Assembly (NCBI GenBank): GCA_021234155.1
Contig: JAJEKV010000301.1
Span: 190,001-254,000, forward strand
Direction of reading: 5' to 3'
Source of the DNA: Isoetes taiwanensis
Lineage: Eukaryota; Streptophyta; Lycopodiopsida; Isoetales; Isoetaceae
DNA: 64,000 bases
Shown: positions 10,677 to 22,027 of the stretch, one piece after another
How positions within the stretch are numbered: position 1 is the first letter of the stretch
How the letters are laid out: each line of letters opens with the position of its first letter
Notes under the pieces: generated by a model
The model's database searches: none
What the model was told of the DNA's origin: nothing
Seen by the model: only the letters and a program-made list of their open reading frames with translations
Position numbers and translations under genes: made by a program

Positions 10677-12797
10677 TATAAATAAAATCACGCAAACACA
10701 AAATATCCAAGCTGAATGCCACTTCCAACTACTAAAGACATATAAATTGTGGTCTTATTGGAAAGTAATTCAAAATTTACAGCAAAAATGCAGTTAGGGT
10801 GCAAATCCATCCTAACATCCATGGATGTTTTGAAGGCTTTTCTGGAAGATAAGAAAATTGTTTAGGAAGGAAGCACCCATTACGTAAATATGCTTTACAT
10901 GAATTGATCTCTAGTTTATACTTTGAAGTTTATGGTTTCCTAGCACTAAAAAGAGGGAGGCATGGAAACCAAAGACAAAACTTGTACATAAACCCTAGCC
11001 TTGTGTCTTTCTTGGTATCCTATTCGAGAGAAGACCAACAATTTCTATACTTTTAATATTTTTGCAAGTGTAGATGGAGAAAATTCAGGATCAAAGGCAT
11101 ATGTTATGCCACGTCTATTTTGGCTGACATGATAGCACATTTGGATAGGCTAGAAATTGGAAAAAGTCTCGTACCTTGGTTTAGGCAATCGTGCTAGACA
11201 ATAAATATTGAATTTGCTGCACACCATTCTCCACTTAAACATTTTCCAGAACACTTTCAGTTGAGAAGTGTTAGCCAATATGTAGCAAAACAATAGGGGG
11301 TTCCAGGGGGATTTGATATGGATGTAAAAATAACAGTTCCTGAAACCGGGTTGTTATAAAAAAAAACATAGATTCAAGATAAAACATAATTACATTAGCT
11401 CACGGTGTACGTTGGTTAAAGTAGTCTTATTAGGACATTGAGTTATTTTGGTAGAGGTTCGAGCCCCCGTATTTCATATTCTAAAATCTTAGGCAAAGCC
11501 GTATAGAGGTTCGATATTCCCTCAAAACCTTAGTCGAAATCGTATTTCATATTTCAAAATCATAGGCGTCTCCAATCATAAATGACTATAAGCGAAATGA
11601 GAGGTGTCCAGAGGCCCCAACATACGATCTGGATCGACGAATCTGACGACTGTGGTAGTCCAGGGTGCACTTCGTTTAGAATATGTAGCAAAACAATAGG
11701 GGGTTCCAGGGAGATTTGATATGGATGTAAAAATAACAATTCCTGAAACCGGGTTGTTATAAAAAAAACATAGATTCAAGATAAAAAATAATTACATTAG
11801 CTCACGGTGTACGTTGGTTAAAGTAGTCTTATTAGGACATTGAGTTATATTGATAGAGGTTCGAGCCCCCGTATTTCATATTCTAAAATCTTAGGCAAAG
11901 CCGTATATAGGTTCGATCCCTCAAAACCTTAGTCGAAATCGTATTTCATATTTCAAAATCATAGGCGCCTCCAATCATAAATGACTATAAGCGAAACGAG
12001 AGGTGTCCAGAGGCCCCAACATACGATCTGGGTCTTAGGATCGACGAATCTGACGACTGTGGTAGTCTAGGCTGCATTTCATTTAGAATATGTAGCAAAA
12101 CAACAGGGGTTCCAGGGGGATTTGATATGGATGTAAAAATAACAATTCCTGAAACCGGGTTGTTATAAAAAAAAACATAGATTCAAGATAAAAAATAATT
12201 ACATTAGCTCACGGTGTATGTTGATTAAAATAGTCTTATTAGGACATTGAGTTATTTTGGTAGAGGTTCGAGCCCCCGTATTTCATATTCTAAAATCTTA
12301 GGCAAAGCCTTATAGAGGTTCGATATTCCCTCAAAACCTTAGTCGAAATCGTATTTCATATTTCAAAATCATAGGCGCCTCCAATCATAAATGACTATAA
12401 ACGAAATGAGAGGTGTCCAAAGGCCCCAACATACGATCTGAGTCATAGGATCGACGAATCTGACGACTGTGGTAGTCTAGATGAGTTAAAGGGAGGAACA
12501 TATCACAACGGGAAAAGATTATCACAACCATCCCCTAAATCACATTTGCTAATTGATATTGGAGCTAGTTCTTAATCAGGTGGCTAAATTTTGTACCCAT
12601 AATTTAAGAGGGTCAGTCAATGCTTTCTTCTTACACCTCACAGGGCTATTTCACATAATTTACTCGAGGAGAGTATTGAAACCTCTATTAAGGTGACATT
12701 CAACTTGTTACTGTTACTGAATGCACGTACTCACCTTCTCCTTTCTACAACGTGCAATTTTTCTGTGATGTCTTATGGCTCACATATGATGATGTTT
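10677..12797. repeat. Segmental duplication, copy A (interrupted)
   Basis: 10677-11277 and 12481-12797 match copy B (15397-16502) closely and in order. Relative to B, copy A lacks an ~65-bp block after the shared GCAGTTAGGGTG and a second block after TATGCTTTA, and it has a ~1.2-kb tandem array inserted at 11278. The match stops abruptly at 12792-12797, where a Pogo-type transposase fragment begins. No coding frame is present. Confidence 0.85.
11278..12480 (+). repeat. Three tandem ~405-bp units with tRNA-like Pol III boxes
   Basis: Units start at 11278, 11681 and 12088 (ATATGTAGCAAAACAA) and are nearly identical. Each carries TTAGCTCACGGTGTACGTTGG, which resembles a stretched box A, and GGTTCGAGCC (for example 11456-11465), a good box B. 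A second box-B-like GGTTCGAT lies downstream. This layout is what tRNA-derived SINEs show, but the box spacing is long, there is no A tail, and I cannot fold a full tRNA. The sharp junction in copy A, absent from copy B, shows that the array arrived or expanded after the duplication. Confidence 0.7.
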
Positions 12798-13226
12798 ATG
12801 GCTCACCAATTTCATGTGTATGTTCCATATGCACAGATTGTTCCACATGCTCACCAGCTTGAATGTGTGGCGCTTGGTCATTTTGCACATCAGTTGGGAG
12901 TTGTCCAGGTAAGGCCTCCCATAGCTGGTGCACTTCTGCCATGTCAAACCCTTCCATTGGTGCATCTGGATGGTACTTTTCTCCAACCTGCTCATGGCCT
13001 TCTGTAATGTCTTCAACATGCACCCTCCCAAACCTGGTACACTCTTGGCCTGGCTTAGCTTTTTCCTGGTCAAAGGGCCAGATACCAGTGGCCCTAAAAC
13101 CTACCTTGATGTTGTGGGGTGTTAGGCCACATGCAATTGACCATGAAATCAATTCTGCTATCTCCTCCCTCTTTGGCTCTGCCCTCCCTTTGCTAACACT
13201 ACCACCCCAATTCTGGGACCACACCT
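12796..13226 (-). pseudogene. Pogo/Jerky-type transposase C-terminal exon fragment
   Basis: The minus-strand frame of 142 residues begins right after a splice-acceptor-like TTTTTAG (13227-13233). Near residues 27-55 it contains ELISWSIACGL, NIKVGFRATGIWPF, then an acidic tail. 'I..gFr.TGI.Pfnp' is the usual end of the DDE domain in Tc1/Pogo, Tigger and Jerky transposases, where the last helix follows the third acidic residue. The catalytic DDE core itself is not in the window. The 3' end abuts the segmental duplication at 12797, so the fragment is truncated there. It is probably a dead remnant. Confidence 0.6.
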
Positions 13227-13278
13227 AAAAACAACAGTAACAAAAAGACCACATGTCGTTGTTCCAAAAAATCTACAT

Positions 13279-14005
13279 GTGGTTATGTGGAGGTGTGGTT
13301 TATTAAGGAGGCGGTGTAGTTTTTTTTATGGAGCTATAGTTTTTTTTTTTGGAAGGTGTGGTCTTTTTTTGAGGTGTCGTTTTTTTAAAAGAAGTGTTGC
13401 TTATTTTTTTGAGGGGGTGTTGTTTTTAAGAAGGTGTTGTTTTTTGAGGTGTAGTTTATAACTAGGTGTAGTTTTTAAGTGGTTGTTTTTTCTGGAAGTA
13501 TAGTTTTTTGAAGTGTGGTTTATAAGGAGGTATAGTTTTTAAGTGGTTGTTTTTTAAAGAAGTATAGTTTTCTGAAGTGGTATGATTTTTTTAATCGAGG
13601 TGTTGTTTTTTGAGGTGTCGTTTATAAGTGGGTGTAGTTTTTAAATAGCTGTTTTTTAAAGAAGTATGGTTTTTTGAAGTGTGGTTTATAAGTGGGTGTA
13701 GTTTTTAAGTGGCTGTTTTTTAATGAAGTATGGTTTTCTGAAGTGGTGTAGTTTATAACTAGATGTAGTGTTTAAGAAGCTATTTTTAAGGAAATATGAT
13801 TTTTTTTGGTGTGGTTTATATAACTAGGTATAGTTTTTACGTAGCTATTTTTTAAAGTAAGTATGGTTTTTTGAGGTGTGGTTTTTAAGTAGGTGTAGTT
13901 TTTAAGTGGCTGTTTTTTTTACAGAAGTGTGGTTTTCTAAAGTGGCGTAGTTTTTACGCAGCTATTTCTTAAGGAAGTATGGTTTTTTTGAGGCTATTTC
14001 TTAAG
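13279..14005. repeat. G/T-rich degenerate tandem array
   Basis: The plus strand is almost free of C for about 700 bp. It is built from variants of GGTGTAGTTTTTAAGTGG and GAAGTATGGTTTTTTGAAG, with a period near 60 bp. The strong strand asymmetry is unusual. The frame at 13279-13461 (runs of F, L, R, C) is low-complexity translation and not a gene. Confidence 0.85.
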
Positions 14006-14104
14006 CAAAGCACCACCACCTGGAATATTGTTTGTTGCTCAACTTTGGGAATGTATTGTATTGTTTTACATTCGTGAAAAATAACTTCAATGGTTAGATC
14101 CAAC

Positions 14105-14425
14105 CACTACAAGAGAATGAGCATTTTTTGTCAGAAAAATCGTCAGACTGTCTAGAGAGATTTTTGCCTGACATACAGGCTGACGAACGTACTGACGATT
14201 ACTATTTTGATGCTTTTCCTGACGATACTACGCCGGATATATATCACATAAATCGTCGAAGCCTTCATCGGGTTAAGCGCCGAATTTGCGCGTCCGGAAA
14301 AAGCGCCGAATTTTGCGTCGAATAATCGCCGAAATTTGGCCGATATAACGCCGGATATATCATCAGATTTTGCGTCAGACTATTCGTCAGATATTGCATC
14401 AGACTAATCGTCAGATGGTGCTTTT
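14105..14425 (+). mobile_element. CACTA-type terminus with subterminal repeats
   Basis: CACTACAAGAGAATGA at 14105-14120 is a typical CACTA (En/Spm) terminal inverted repeat. It is followed over 300 bp by many short direct and inverted words (CGTCAGAC, CTGACGA, CGCCGAAT, CGCCGGATATAT, CGTCAGAT), as expected for subterminal transposase-binding sites. A matching end in the opposite orientation lies at 36627-36642, but the adjacent 3-bp flanks (AAC and GGG) do not form a target duplication, so the two probably belong to different insertions. No partner end is visible nearby. Confidence 0.75.
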
Positions 14426-15396
14426 CTAGGCGCTATTACAATTTTAGTTATGACATTTGATTGAATAGTATATTTTAGATGAAATTTGATGTTTCACAAA
14501 GCTCCTCGATCTGTCTAATGATGTATTATTTAATTAAGCTTGATTTAGTTTCGGGAGGGAGGGGGGAATTAATTTCCATCCCTAGCTAGTATTGTCCTTT
14601 ATTGGCCGTCAGATGGGGGCACCTTCTGTAGAATATGTTGGCTGGCAAGATTCGAAGCACCGGTATTGAGTCAGCACGGGGTCAAATTGACCCCATTAAA
14701 TAGGAACGCCCCTGCCACAACACCATGGCTTCATCAAGTATACAACACAGGAGCATGTACATAAAGTAACAGAAAGCAGGCCGCAGAAACTAGGGTGGTT
14801 TCATTGTCGTTGAAGGCTCCAATCCGGACAAATATGGTGCGAGAGGTTTTTTCTTGCAAAAAGAAACGACAACCCTATGCCCGACAACCCGACATTTTTT
14901 TCAGGCTATTTTCGAAGAAGTTTCTAAGGTTTTCGAGAAAATACAAACATAGTGTACCTTGATCTTCTAAGTGCAAAGAGAGTAATCTTCTAAGAGCAAA
15001 GATAGTACTTTACTTCAACATGAAGGATCGCTATTATGTTATCAGAGATTAAAGACTGGAGCAAAAAAAAAGAGCATTAGAGTACGTTATGTTTTTAAAA
15101 ATTATTCCAGAATTTTGCGTAAGTGTTATAGATTCTTATTGATTAAGGAAGGAGTACTGAGCTAAAACCAATCCATTAGGGCGTCTCATCATGAACATCA
15201 TTTGCAAGTTCTTAACTTATGCCCAGCAATGCTGGGCACCGTTACTAGTCTACAGATTAAGGTTGTTACTGTCTTGAACACATGCAATTTTTGACCTCTA
15301 CATTATTCATCATTGACTGTCTAGCATGGACGAGCAACCCCTGGTCACAAACGAGCAATTCTCCCAGTCTGGAACTCTTGTCAAATTTCGTGGAGA
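14426..15396. other. No recognisable gene
   Basis: Single-copy-looking sequence with no domain-bearing frame. 14670-14700 contains GGGGTCAAATTGACCCC, a short perfect palindrome. Confidence 0.5.
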
Positions 15397-16502
15397 ATAA
15401 ATAAAATCACGCAAACACAAAATATCCAAGCTGAATGCCACTTCCAACTACTAAAGACATATAAATTGTGGTCTTATTGGCAAGTAGTTCAAAATTTACA
15501 GCAAAAATGCAGTTAGGGTGTGTGTTAAGCAAAAGAAATAATGAAATTAAGGAATTATGTCCTGTGCCTAAGGTTTATCCCCAAGGCACATCTCCAAATC
15601 CATCGTAACATCCATGGATGTTTTGAAGGCTTTTCTGGAAGATAAGAAAATTGTTTAGGAAGGAAGCACCCATTACGTAAATATGCTTTAGGCACACATG
15701 CCACGATTGGATGCAAACTCTCATGAATTTGAGAAAGACATTATGTGTAAATTTTCCCCAAAACAAGATTGTGGATAAAATCATGAATTGATCTCTAGTT
15801 TATACTTTGAAGTTTATGGTTTCCTAGCACTAAAAAAAGGGAGGCATGGAAACCAAAGACAAAACATTTGCATAAACCCTAGCCTTGTGTCTTTCTTGGT
15901 ATCCTATTCTAGAGAAGACCAACAATTTCCATACTTTTAATATTTTTGCAAGTGTAGATGGAGAAAATTCAGGATCAAAGGCATATGTTATGCCACGTCT
16001 ATTTTGGCTGACATGATAGCACATTTGGATAGGCTATAAATTGAAAAAAGTCTCGTACCTTGGTTTAGGCAATCGTGCTAGACAATAAATATTGAATTTG
16101 CTGTACACCATCACTTAAACATTTTCCAGAACACTTTCAGTTGAGAAGTGTTAGCCAATTCTAAATCACGAGTCTCGAACAAGATCTAGATGAGTTAAAG
16201 GGAGGAACATATCACAACGAGAAAAGATTATCACAACCATCCCCTAAATCACACTTGCTAATTGATATTGGAGCTAGTTCTTAATCAGGTGGCTAAATTT
16301 TGTACCCATAATTTAAGAGGGTCAGTCAATGCTTTCTTCTTACACCTCACAGGCTAATTCACATAATTTACTCGAGGAGAGTATTGAAACCTCTATTAAG
16401 GCTACATTCGACCTGTTACTAAATGCACGTACTCACCTTCTCCTTTCTACAAAGTGCAATTTTTCTGCGATGTGTTATGGCTCACATATGATGATGTTTA
16501 AG
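15397..16502. repeat. Segmental duplication, copy B
   Basis: This is the fuller version of 10677-12797, without the tandem array. It keeps TTCTAAATCACGAGTCTCG at the point (about 16160) where copy A has the array. The ends coincide with breakpoints in copy A. No gene is carried. Confidence 0.85.
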
Positions 16503-17640
16503 CTAAGGTAAGAACCTTTTGTAATGTCATAAAGAACAATTATAAAGGCAAGGAACAATTCAAGTAGTTATTTAATAGTTTTCTAAATGAACCACACGTG
16601 CATGTAAAGCCTTGAAATCAAGTTTAAACATCAAGTCCCTTTCGTTGGCACCATTGCAAAAAGATCACTGCCGCTTCCAAAATGTGGCAATACATATAGA
16701 GGGGTATGCAACTAAACTAGCTTTTGCCTAGAACAAATAAACTCTTCATCTCTTTATGTCACTTGTGGAATATACCTCAATAGAATCCATTTATCTTGTT
16801 CAAATTTATATAGATCTATATGAGTACAATGGCAATGAAATGTATATCTCATTTTGGACAGCACCTTTTCAATCTAATGCATGTCCATTAACCCAAGAAT
16901 CTGTTTGGGCAATATAAAACTGAATATGATTGAATTGATAGAGAATATCGCCAACTTGAATATGGAAGAGTAGAACTTCTTCCACTAACATGCTTTTCCA
17001 ATCACAACATTATAAAGCAACAACTTGGTTCGTTACATTTTTTTAGATAGTCCTTTTTGCATCTCAGGGAAACAATGTCTATTGAAGCTTTTCAATATTT
17101 GTTTCACAAGCAAATAATGAATTGTAGAAGTATGTGTATTCTTGCTAAACATACACTTTTTAACATTGTTATATCCTGGAAATCTACAAAGGATAATGCT
17201 CTTGAATATAAATTCTTGTGCATATATCCATGGTAAATATGCGGTAACAATAGGCAAGGGGTGTGTTGAAAAATATTGGCAACGATAATTATTTTCTCAT
17301 TGAATAATATATGATTGTAGGAGAGATACAATACGAACTTCAAACCTAAGAAAGAATCCCTTCAAGTCTGTTTTGCAATACCTAATATGGAGCTCAGATC
17401 AGAAAAAAGCATCGTTTCAGGTATGTTTTACAATGGTGGGAGTTTTAAATTATGTGGCGGCAAGTAAGTATAGCAAGAATAGAATAGAATAGAATAGCAA
17501 GGACATTAGCCAGACATGTCTAGATCCAATTTCTAAACAAGTTAAACAAAAATATTTCAAAAAATAAATACACATAACAATATGCAACTTCTATCATACC
17601 ATATATAATGCAGTAACATTTCTGTTCTTAAAAAAATAGG
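16503..17640. other. No recognisable gene; AT-rich, short (ATAGA)n run
   Basis: An AT-rich stretch with many short minus-strand frames that lack motifs. 17476-17500 is a GAATA microsatellite. It is complementary to the (TTCTA)n tail of the LINE at 25470-25490, so it may be a tail remnant. Confidence 0.5.
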
Positions 17641-20600
17641 AAGTATTTTTTCTGGGCTGAGGACAGACGTGGGGCCGACACGTATACTTATATTGCGTTT
17701 CTAAATTCAAGAAAAGAGAAAAAACCCAGGGATGCCGCGTTCTTCCCCTGCAAGCAATCCGGCCTGCCCAATTAGGGCGAAGTTCGCCCTAAGCCGGGCT
17801 CGTCCTTATTGCTCAAACCTCGAACCCGAGAGGTGCCAAAATGCAAAATGTCTTCTGTGGTGGGCTTCATTTGGGGTGGGTTTCGAGAGTTTTATTAGGC
17901 GATTCTTGACGCCCGGCTTCTTCGCTGACCGATTCTTTTACGCCGTGATTCTTCCGCGGCAATGGTCAAGGGGCGATGTCCGCCATGAATCTCTAAGGGT
18001 CTTAGTGAATTCTTTATCCGCCACCAAATAAATCACGGTTGTGGTCTTTTGATATATCTTGTGAGAATCAAAGCCGAAAGTCCCGTATTCTTATCTAAAG
18101 CCATAAATAGTTAAGATGTTCCGTTGTTTGAAGGAGCTCCTTTGTTCGGTTTGTTTATCGAACCTCGTCATTTGGATGGTCGCCTAGTTGCGAGAGTAGA
18201 GCCGGCTTTGTTGCTAGAACCAATGCAAAGGAGATATTTTTTGGGCATCTAGTAGCTCCTCGTGCACGGATTGATGAGCCGGTGATGCTAACGATGTTGG
18301 TTTTGGGTTGAGTATCGAGAAAATGGATTTGAGCTTGACTCGGGGGCATTTTCACTTTCGGTTCTAAAACTTAAGTTTTTTTACATCGGGGTTTATCTTT
18401 TAGGAATGACGAACTGGGCTTGTGTAAACCGAGGTTTTGTAGTTTATTAGGTTTTGTTTCTTGCAAGAAGCTAAGGTTTTGTAATTTCGTGTAGAAGCCA
18501 CGGATAGACGCCCTTTCCATAGTGGCTGCCCTAAATCTGAGATATTTGGTCGGTCGGCCAAAGGCCTTGGCACCAAACGACTATTCTCGGTTGGCTAATC
18601 CTAAAATACAGGATAAAAAATGTTCGGATTTGCATGTTCGGATCCGGCGGTCTGCGTAGGCGCTTTTGGCCCATAGCCGAAAAGATGCTTTTAGATTTTC
18701 ATGTCTTTGAAAACGAAATTGAAGAGGTGGTCATTAGCCCTTTAATGGTGATTCCGGCCTCTTTAATCTGGTTTTTTACCGTTATAGCTCAAGCTCAAGG
18801 CGAGTAAAAACGCAGAGGTAAATGATCGTTCGAAGTATTGAAATCCTTTGGTTTTGCTAAGCTTTGCACTTTTTCTTTGGAAGATATAGTTGAGGATGCT
18901 TAACAAACTAATATTATCATATCACATGCTTCTATTCAGGTTTGAGATGAAATCTTTGGTTGATCCGAATAGTTTTATGCTCGTTGGCTTTCATCATTGA
19001 ATGTAATGATCCCTTTGTAAGTGCGACCTTATAAGAAAAGTAAGTCCCTCTTGCATTGGTAGATAGGTCTAGAGACATCTTTGAGTTTAGTTTTACGGGA
19101 TCGTGAAATGACCAAAGTATGAATACATGTTTGATATTTGATAGGATGTCTTATTATCTACTTATATAGGAGTAGGATAATGCGAAAGTTCACATCTATA
19201 TTTTGGCTAATATGCATTTTGTAGGAAAAATTGATTGTAACGACTATGTTATTTGGACAAGTACTATGAAACATTGCCAAGCAGAATGCGCTCTTTGAAA
19301 TGCATTACATTCATTATTGAGTCCACGGATCCTGTTGTACATTTGAGAAGATAACACGGCTTAATTGTTATTGTTGCTCGAAATTTGTTAAGGTATGAGT
19401 TTATCCGCTCCTAAATTTCTTGTTATTAGATCTCAAAAGTTTCAATTTTGAACTCCATAATTATTAAGCGGCTAAAATCTGCTTATCAAATCTGAAAGTG
19501 AGAAGTGTTTTTCCAGCGTTGCTATTAGCAAGCGTCTTATATTGCTAGGTAAGGGCGCCTTTTGTTGCCCTATATTTGCCTTTTGTTTCCCATCTTTGTA
19601 TTAGGCTTCTCTTTTCTTCAAACATGTTTTGCAATCTTTGGAGGAACCCAACTCTTCTTTTTGCTAATATTAGCATCGGTAAGTAAATGATATGATGGCG
19701 GATATGTGCAATAGTTTTCTGTTGAAGCGAAGTATTTGAAAAAGTTATAGTAGAAACTCAGAACACGGTTATGTCAACTAGCGAAAGCAAGTTTTATGAA
19801 TGTTGATCCTTAACTTACGTGTTCTTCATACTTCCGGGCAAGAGGATCAAATTTTCTTCACTCGGCTATGTCGCCAGATTGTGGAAGGTCAATTAAGGGC
19901 AAGAATAACCCATCCGGCTTAAGCCTATGGCGACGCGGCTTTTTTCTTAAGTAGCTGCCCTTTCTTTTTGCTCCATGTTTTACATAGTTGGTGTAAAAGG
20001 TATATGATAGTTTCCTTTATTTGCTTTTTGTTTGGATAATGAATTCATGGTATGTGCATTTAGGAGTACACAGTGAGATTGTTTACAATAATAGAAGGTA
20101 TGTACTGAGCAATTGTATTAGTATGTGCATTTAGGAGTAGCTATGAAGATTGTTTACGATGAATAGGAGGTATGTACTGGACCAATTGTATAATTTGATA
20201 TCAATATATGTTCGATTGTCCAACCTTTTGTATTTTGTAAGCAACAAATCGAGTTGTCTTTTTGCAAGCAATCTCTTTTGCAATAATGTTAAACGTTTCA
20301 TTACAATCTTTGCTCAAGTCATTCTATAATCCCGGACATGACTTGCAATTCATAAATATTTGTAGATTAAATGATATCAAGTCATTTACTCAAGCAACAA
20401 AATGCTATGTGCTTTCTCGAACAACAAGACTTCTCGAGGTGAGACCTCCTCTTACGCCATCTCTTCTTCTTGTTGATAACCTTTGCTTCACGAATAGTGA
20501 TCTCATAGCGTCATATTTTAAGCATGTGAAAATGTATTGAGATAATCTTATGCTTCTTGGATAATCATCTTACGATTCTTGAAATGAACTAGAATCTTTG

Positions 20601-20996
20601 ACTAAAAAGAGAATATTACTAATAGCCTTTCTCAGAGGCTTCTTGACAATAGCTATGAGATTCCATTCTAGGTCTTGCAATCACTACCGGCATTTAAATA
20701 TATAACTAAGTTGAGTGTGGGTTTGTTTCTCGAGATGGCTGGTTAGCTAAAGATGGAACAGGTTTGGAGCTTCCACCTAACTGAATACATCATAACATAT
20801 ATGAAGCGATTGCACGATTGCCTAGTTTTGGTCTTTGGAAGTTTAGCCAAGCACATCATGTTTGTGATTCTTGCATATTATATTAGATACTCTTTCTTAT
20901 GTCTACTTTTTTCCCAAGGAATGCCTCAAACATTACGTGATTCTTGCATATTATATTAGATACTCTTTCTTATTTCTACTTTTTCTGATGTTCCAG
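17641..20996. other. No intact gene; palindrome and weak copia-gag-like trace
   Basis: 17700-18870 is richer in G+C than its surroundings and contains a perfect 10-bp-arm palindrome, TTAGGGCGAA / TTCGCCCTAA, at 17772-17792. Near 19226-19300 the plus strand reads GKIDCNDYVIWTSTMK, which resembles the start of copia-type gag ('G.NY..W...M'), but it ends within 30 residues. A ~45-bp segment with GATTCTTGCATATTATATTAG is repeated at 20870 and 20938. Nothing else is supported. Confidence 0.4.
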
Positions 20997-21365
20997 AGCC
21001 TTCAAAGAGTTCAGGAAGTGAAGGGAGCGGTGTACACCGTCCCTCCCTCAACGAAGAGACGAAAGCTTCCATCAGTATTTGAAGATTTAGCTCTAGCAAT
21101 ATCAAGAAGTGCATCAGAACTGACTCAAACTCTTTTGGCATGTGAGGAGAAGAAAGAGAAACGACATAGGGATATATTGGGCATGGAAGAGAGGAAATTA
21201 ATTTTAGAGGAGACCAAAGCTGAATTTAATCGTCAAGGTATTGAAGGGCTAATTGGAGCAGTAAACAACCTTGCAAATGCCATTCAAACCCTAGTTTCAC
21301 AGAGGAATAGAGCCGCGGCGGCCGCTACGGCCAAGGGGAAGAGAAACGTTCGCGGCGGCCGCTAG
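20997..21365 (+). CDS. Terminal exon of a Myb/SANT-like (trihelix-type) protein, partial
   Basis: The frame opens behind a pyrimidine-rich acceptor (TTTTTCTGATGTTCCAG, ending at 20996) and runs to a TAG at 21363-21365. It encodes a basic patch (TKRRK), a helical region with CEEKKEKRHRDILGMEERK and then a leucine-patterned segment, GLIGAVNNLANAIQ. It ends in an Ala-rich, Arg/Gly-rich tail. This combination is common at the C terminus of plant Myb/SANT-like DNA-binding proteins, both host factors and those encoded by Harbinger-type transposons. The DNA-binding domain is not found upstream, so the gene is truncated or its earlier exons are unrecognised. It converges on the GATL gene about 660 bp away. 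Confidence 0.5.
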   Translation, partial: SLQRVQEVKGAVYTVPPSTKRRKLPSVFEDLALAISRSASELTQTLLACEEKKEKRHRDILGMEERKLILEETKAEFNRQGIEGLIGAVNNLANAIQTLVSQRNRAAAAATAKGKRNVRGGR

Positions 21366-21374
21366 GCCGCCGCG
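21351..21374. repeat. GC-rich hairpin spanning the stop codon, with two NotI sites nearby
   Basis: CGCGGCGGCC (21351-21360) pairs perfectly with GGCCGCCGCG (21365-21374) across a GCTA loop, and the TAG stop sits in that loop. GCGGCCGC occurs at 21318-21325 and again at 21355-21362. In AT-rich surroundings this is striking. It could act as a transcript-stability or termination hairpin, or simply reflect a short GC-rich Ala/Gly codon repeat. Confidence 0.8.
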
Positions 21375-21546
21375 ATAAGTTTCTTGTAATTTATAAACAG
21401 TGTTACATAAGAGCAGGTGCCTACGCATGACCCTCTCAAGGTTAGTGACAGAGAGCCTCAATCAGACTGACGTTTCATAGGAAAACCATTGATAGAAACA
21501 AACTTGTGAACACCAATGCTATACATAGAAAGTATGATGGTTATCT

Positions 21547-21552
21547 TTTATT
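21547..21552 (-). terminator. Candidate poly(A) signal of the GATL gene
   Basis: AATAAA on the minus strand, about 475 bp downstream of the GATL stop codon. It is a plausible polyadenylation signal. The 144-residue minus-strand frame between it and the stop (21588-22022) would then be 3' UTR. Confidence 0.4.
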
Positions 21553-22027
21553 TTAGCTGCAACATCAACTTCAATACCAATTTAAATCTACTTGGCAAGT
21601 TGATCCTTTGTTATCGTCTTCAATGCCAATTTCAAGATGAGCACATTGTTTATGCTTAGCCTCTGCATTGCAATGTCGAAATGTGCATCAACCACGTTAT
21701 CCAGGTAGCTTGTTCTAATTCTCGTACTTCTTGCTCTAACTCTTCTTGCTTTGGGATGGTTTGAAGAAGAAAAGTAGATTCTTTTTCCAGGGAAGCCCGA
21801 CTGTTCATTTTTCTTTGTCTTTAAACGAACCGAGGTTCGCCAAAGTTCCAACTGAGGAATTCGTTGGGACACAATATGGAATCCAAAAAGCATAGCCAAA
21901 ATCTTCTGTGCGATGCTCAACCTAGTTCCAAAGAAACTGGATGTGGAACTCTGGTGTACAAAATGGGATTCAATGCTGATGTGGCAGCAGCCCAAGTACT
22001 CCATGGGAAAACCGCCCAGCAAGGGTT

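Noticed and set aside
13279-13461. Small Cys/Phe-rich protein
   Set aside because: Low-complexity translation of the G/T-rich array.
21588-22022. 144-residue minus-strand frame downstream of GATL
   Set aside because: No motif, and it lies between the GATL stop and a poly(A) signal; best read as 3' UTR.
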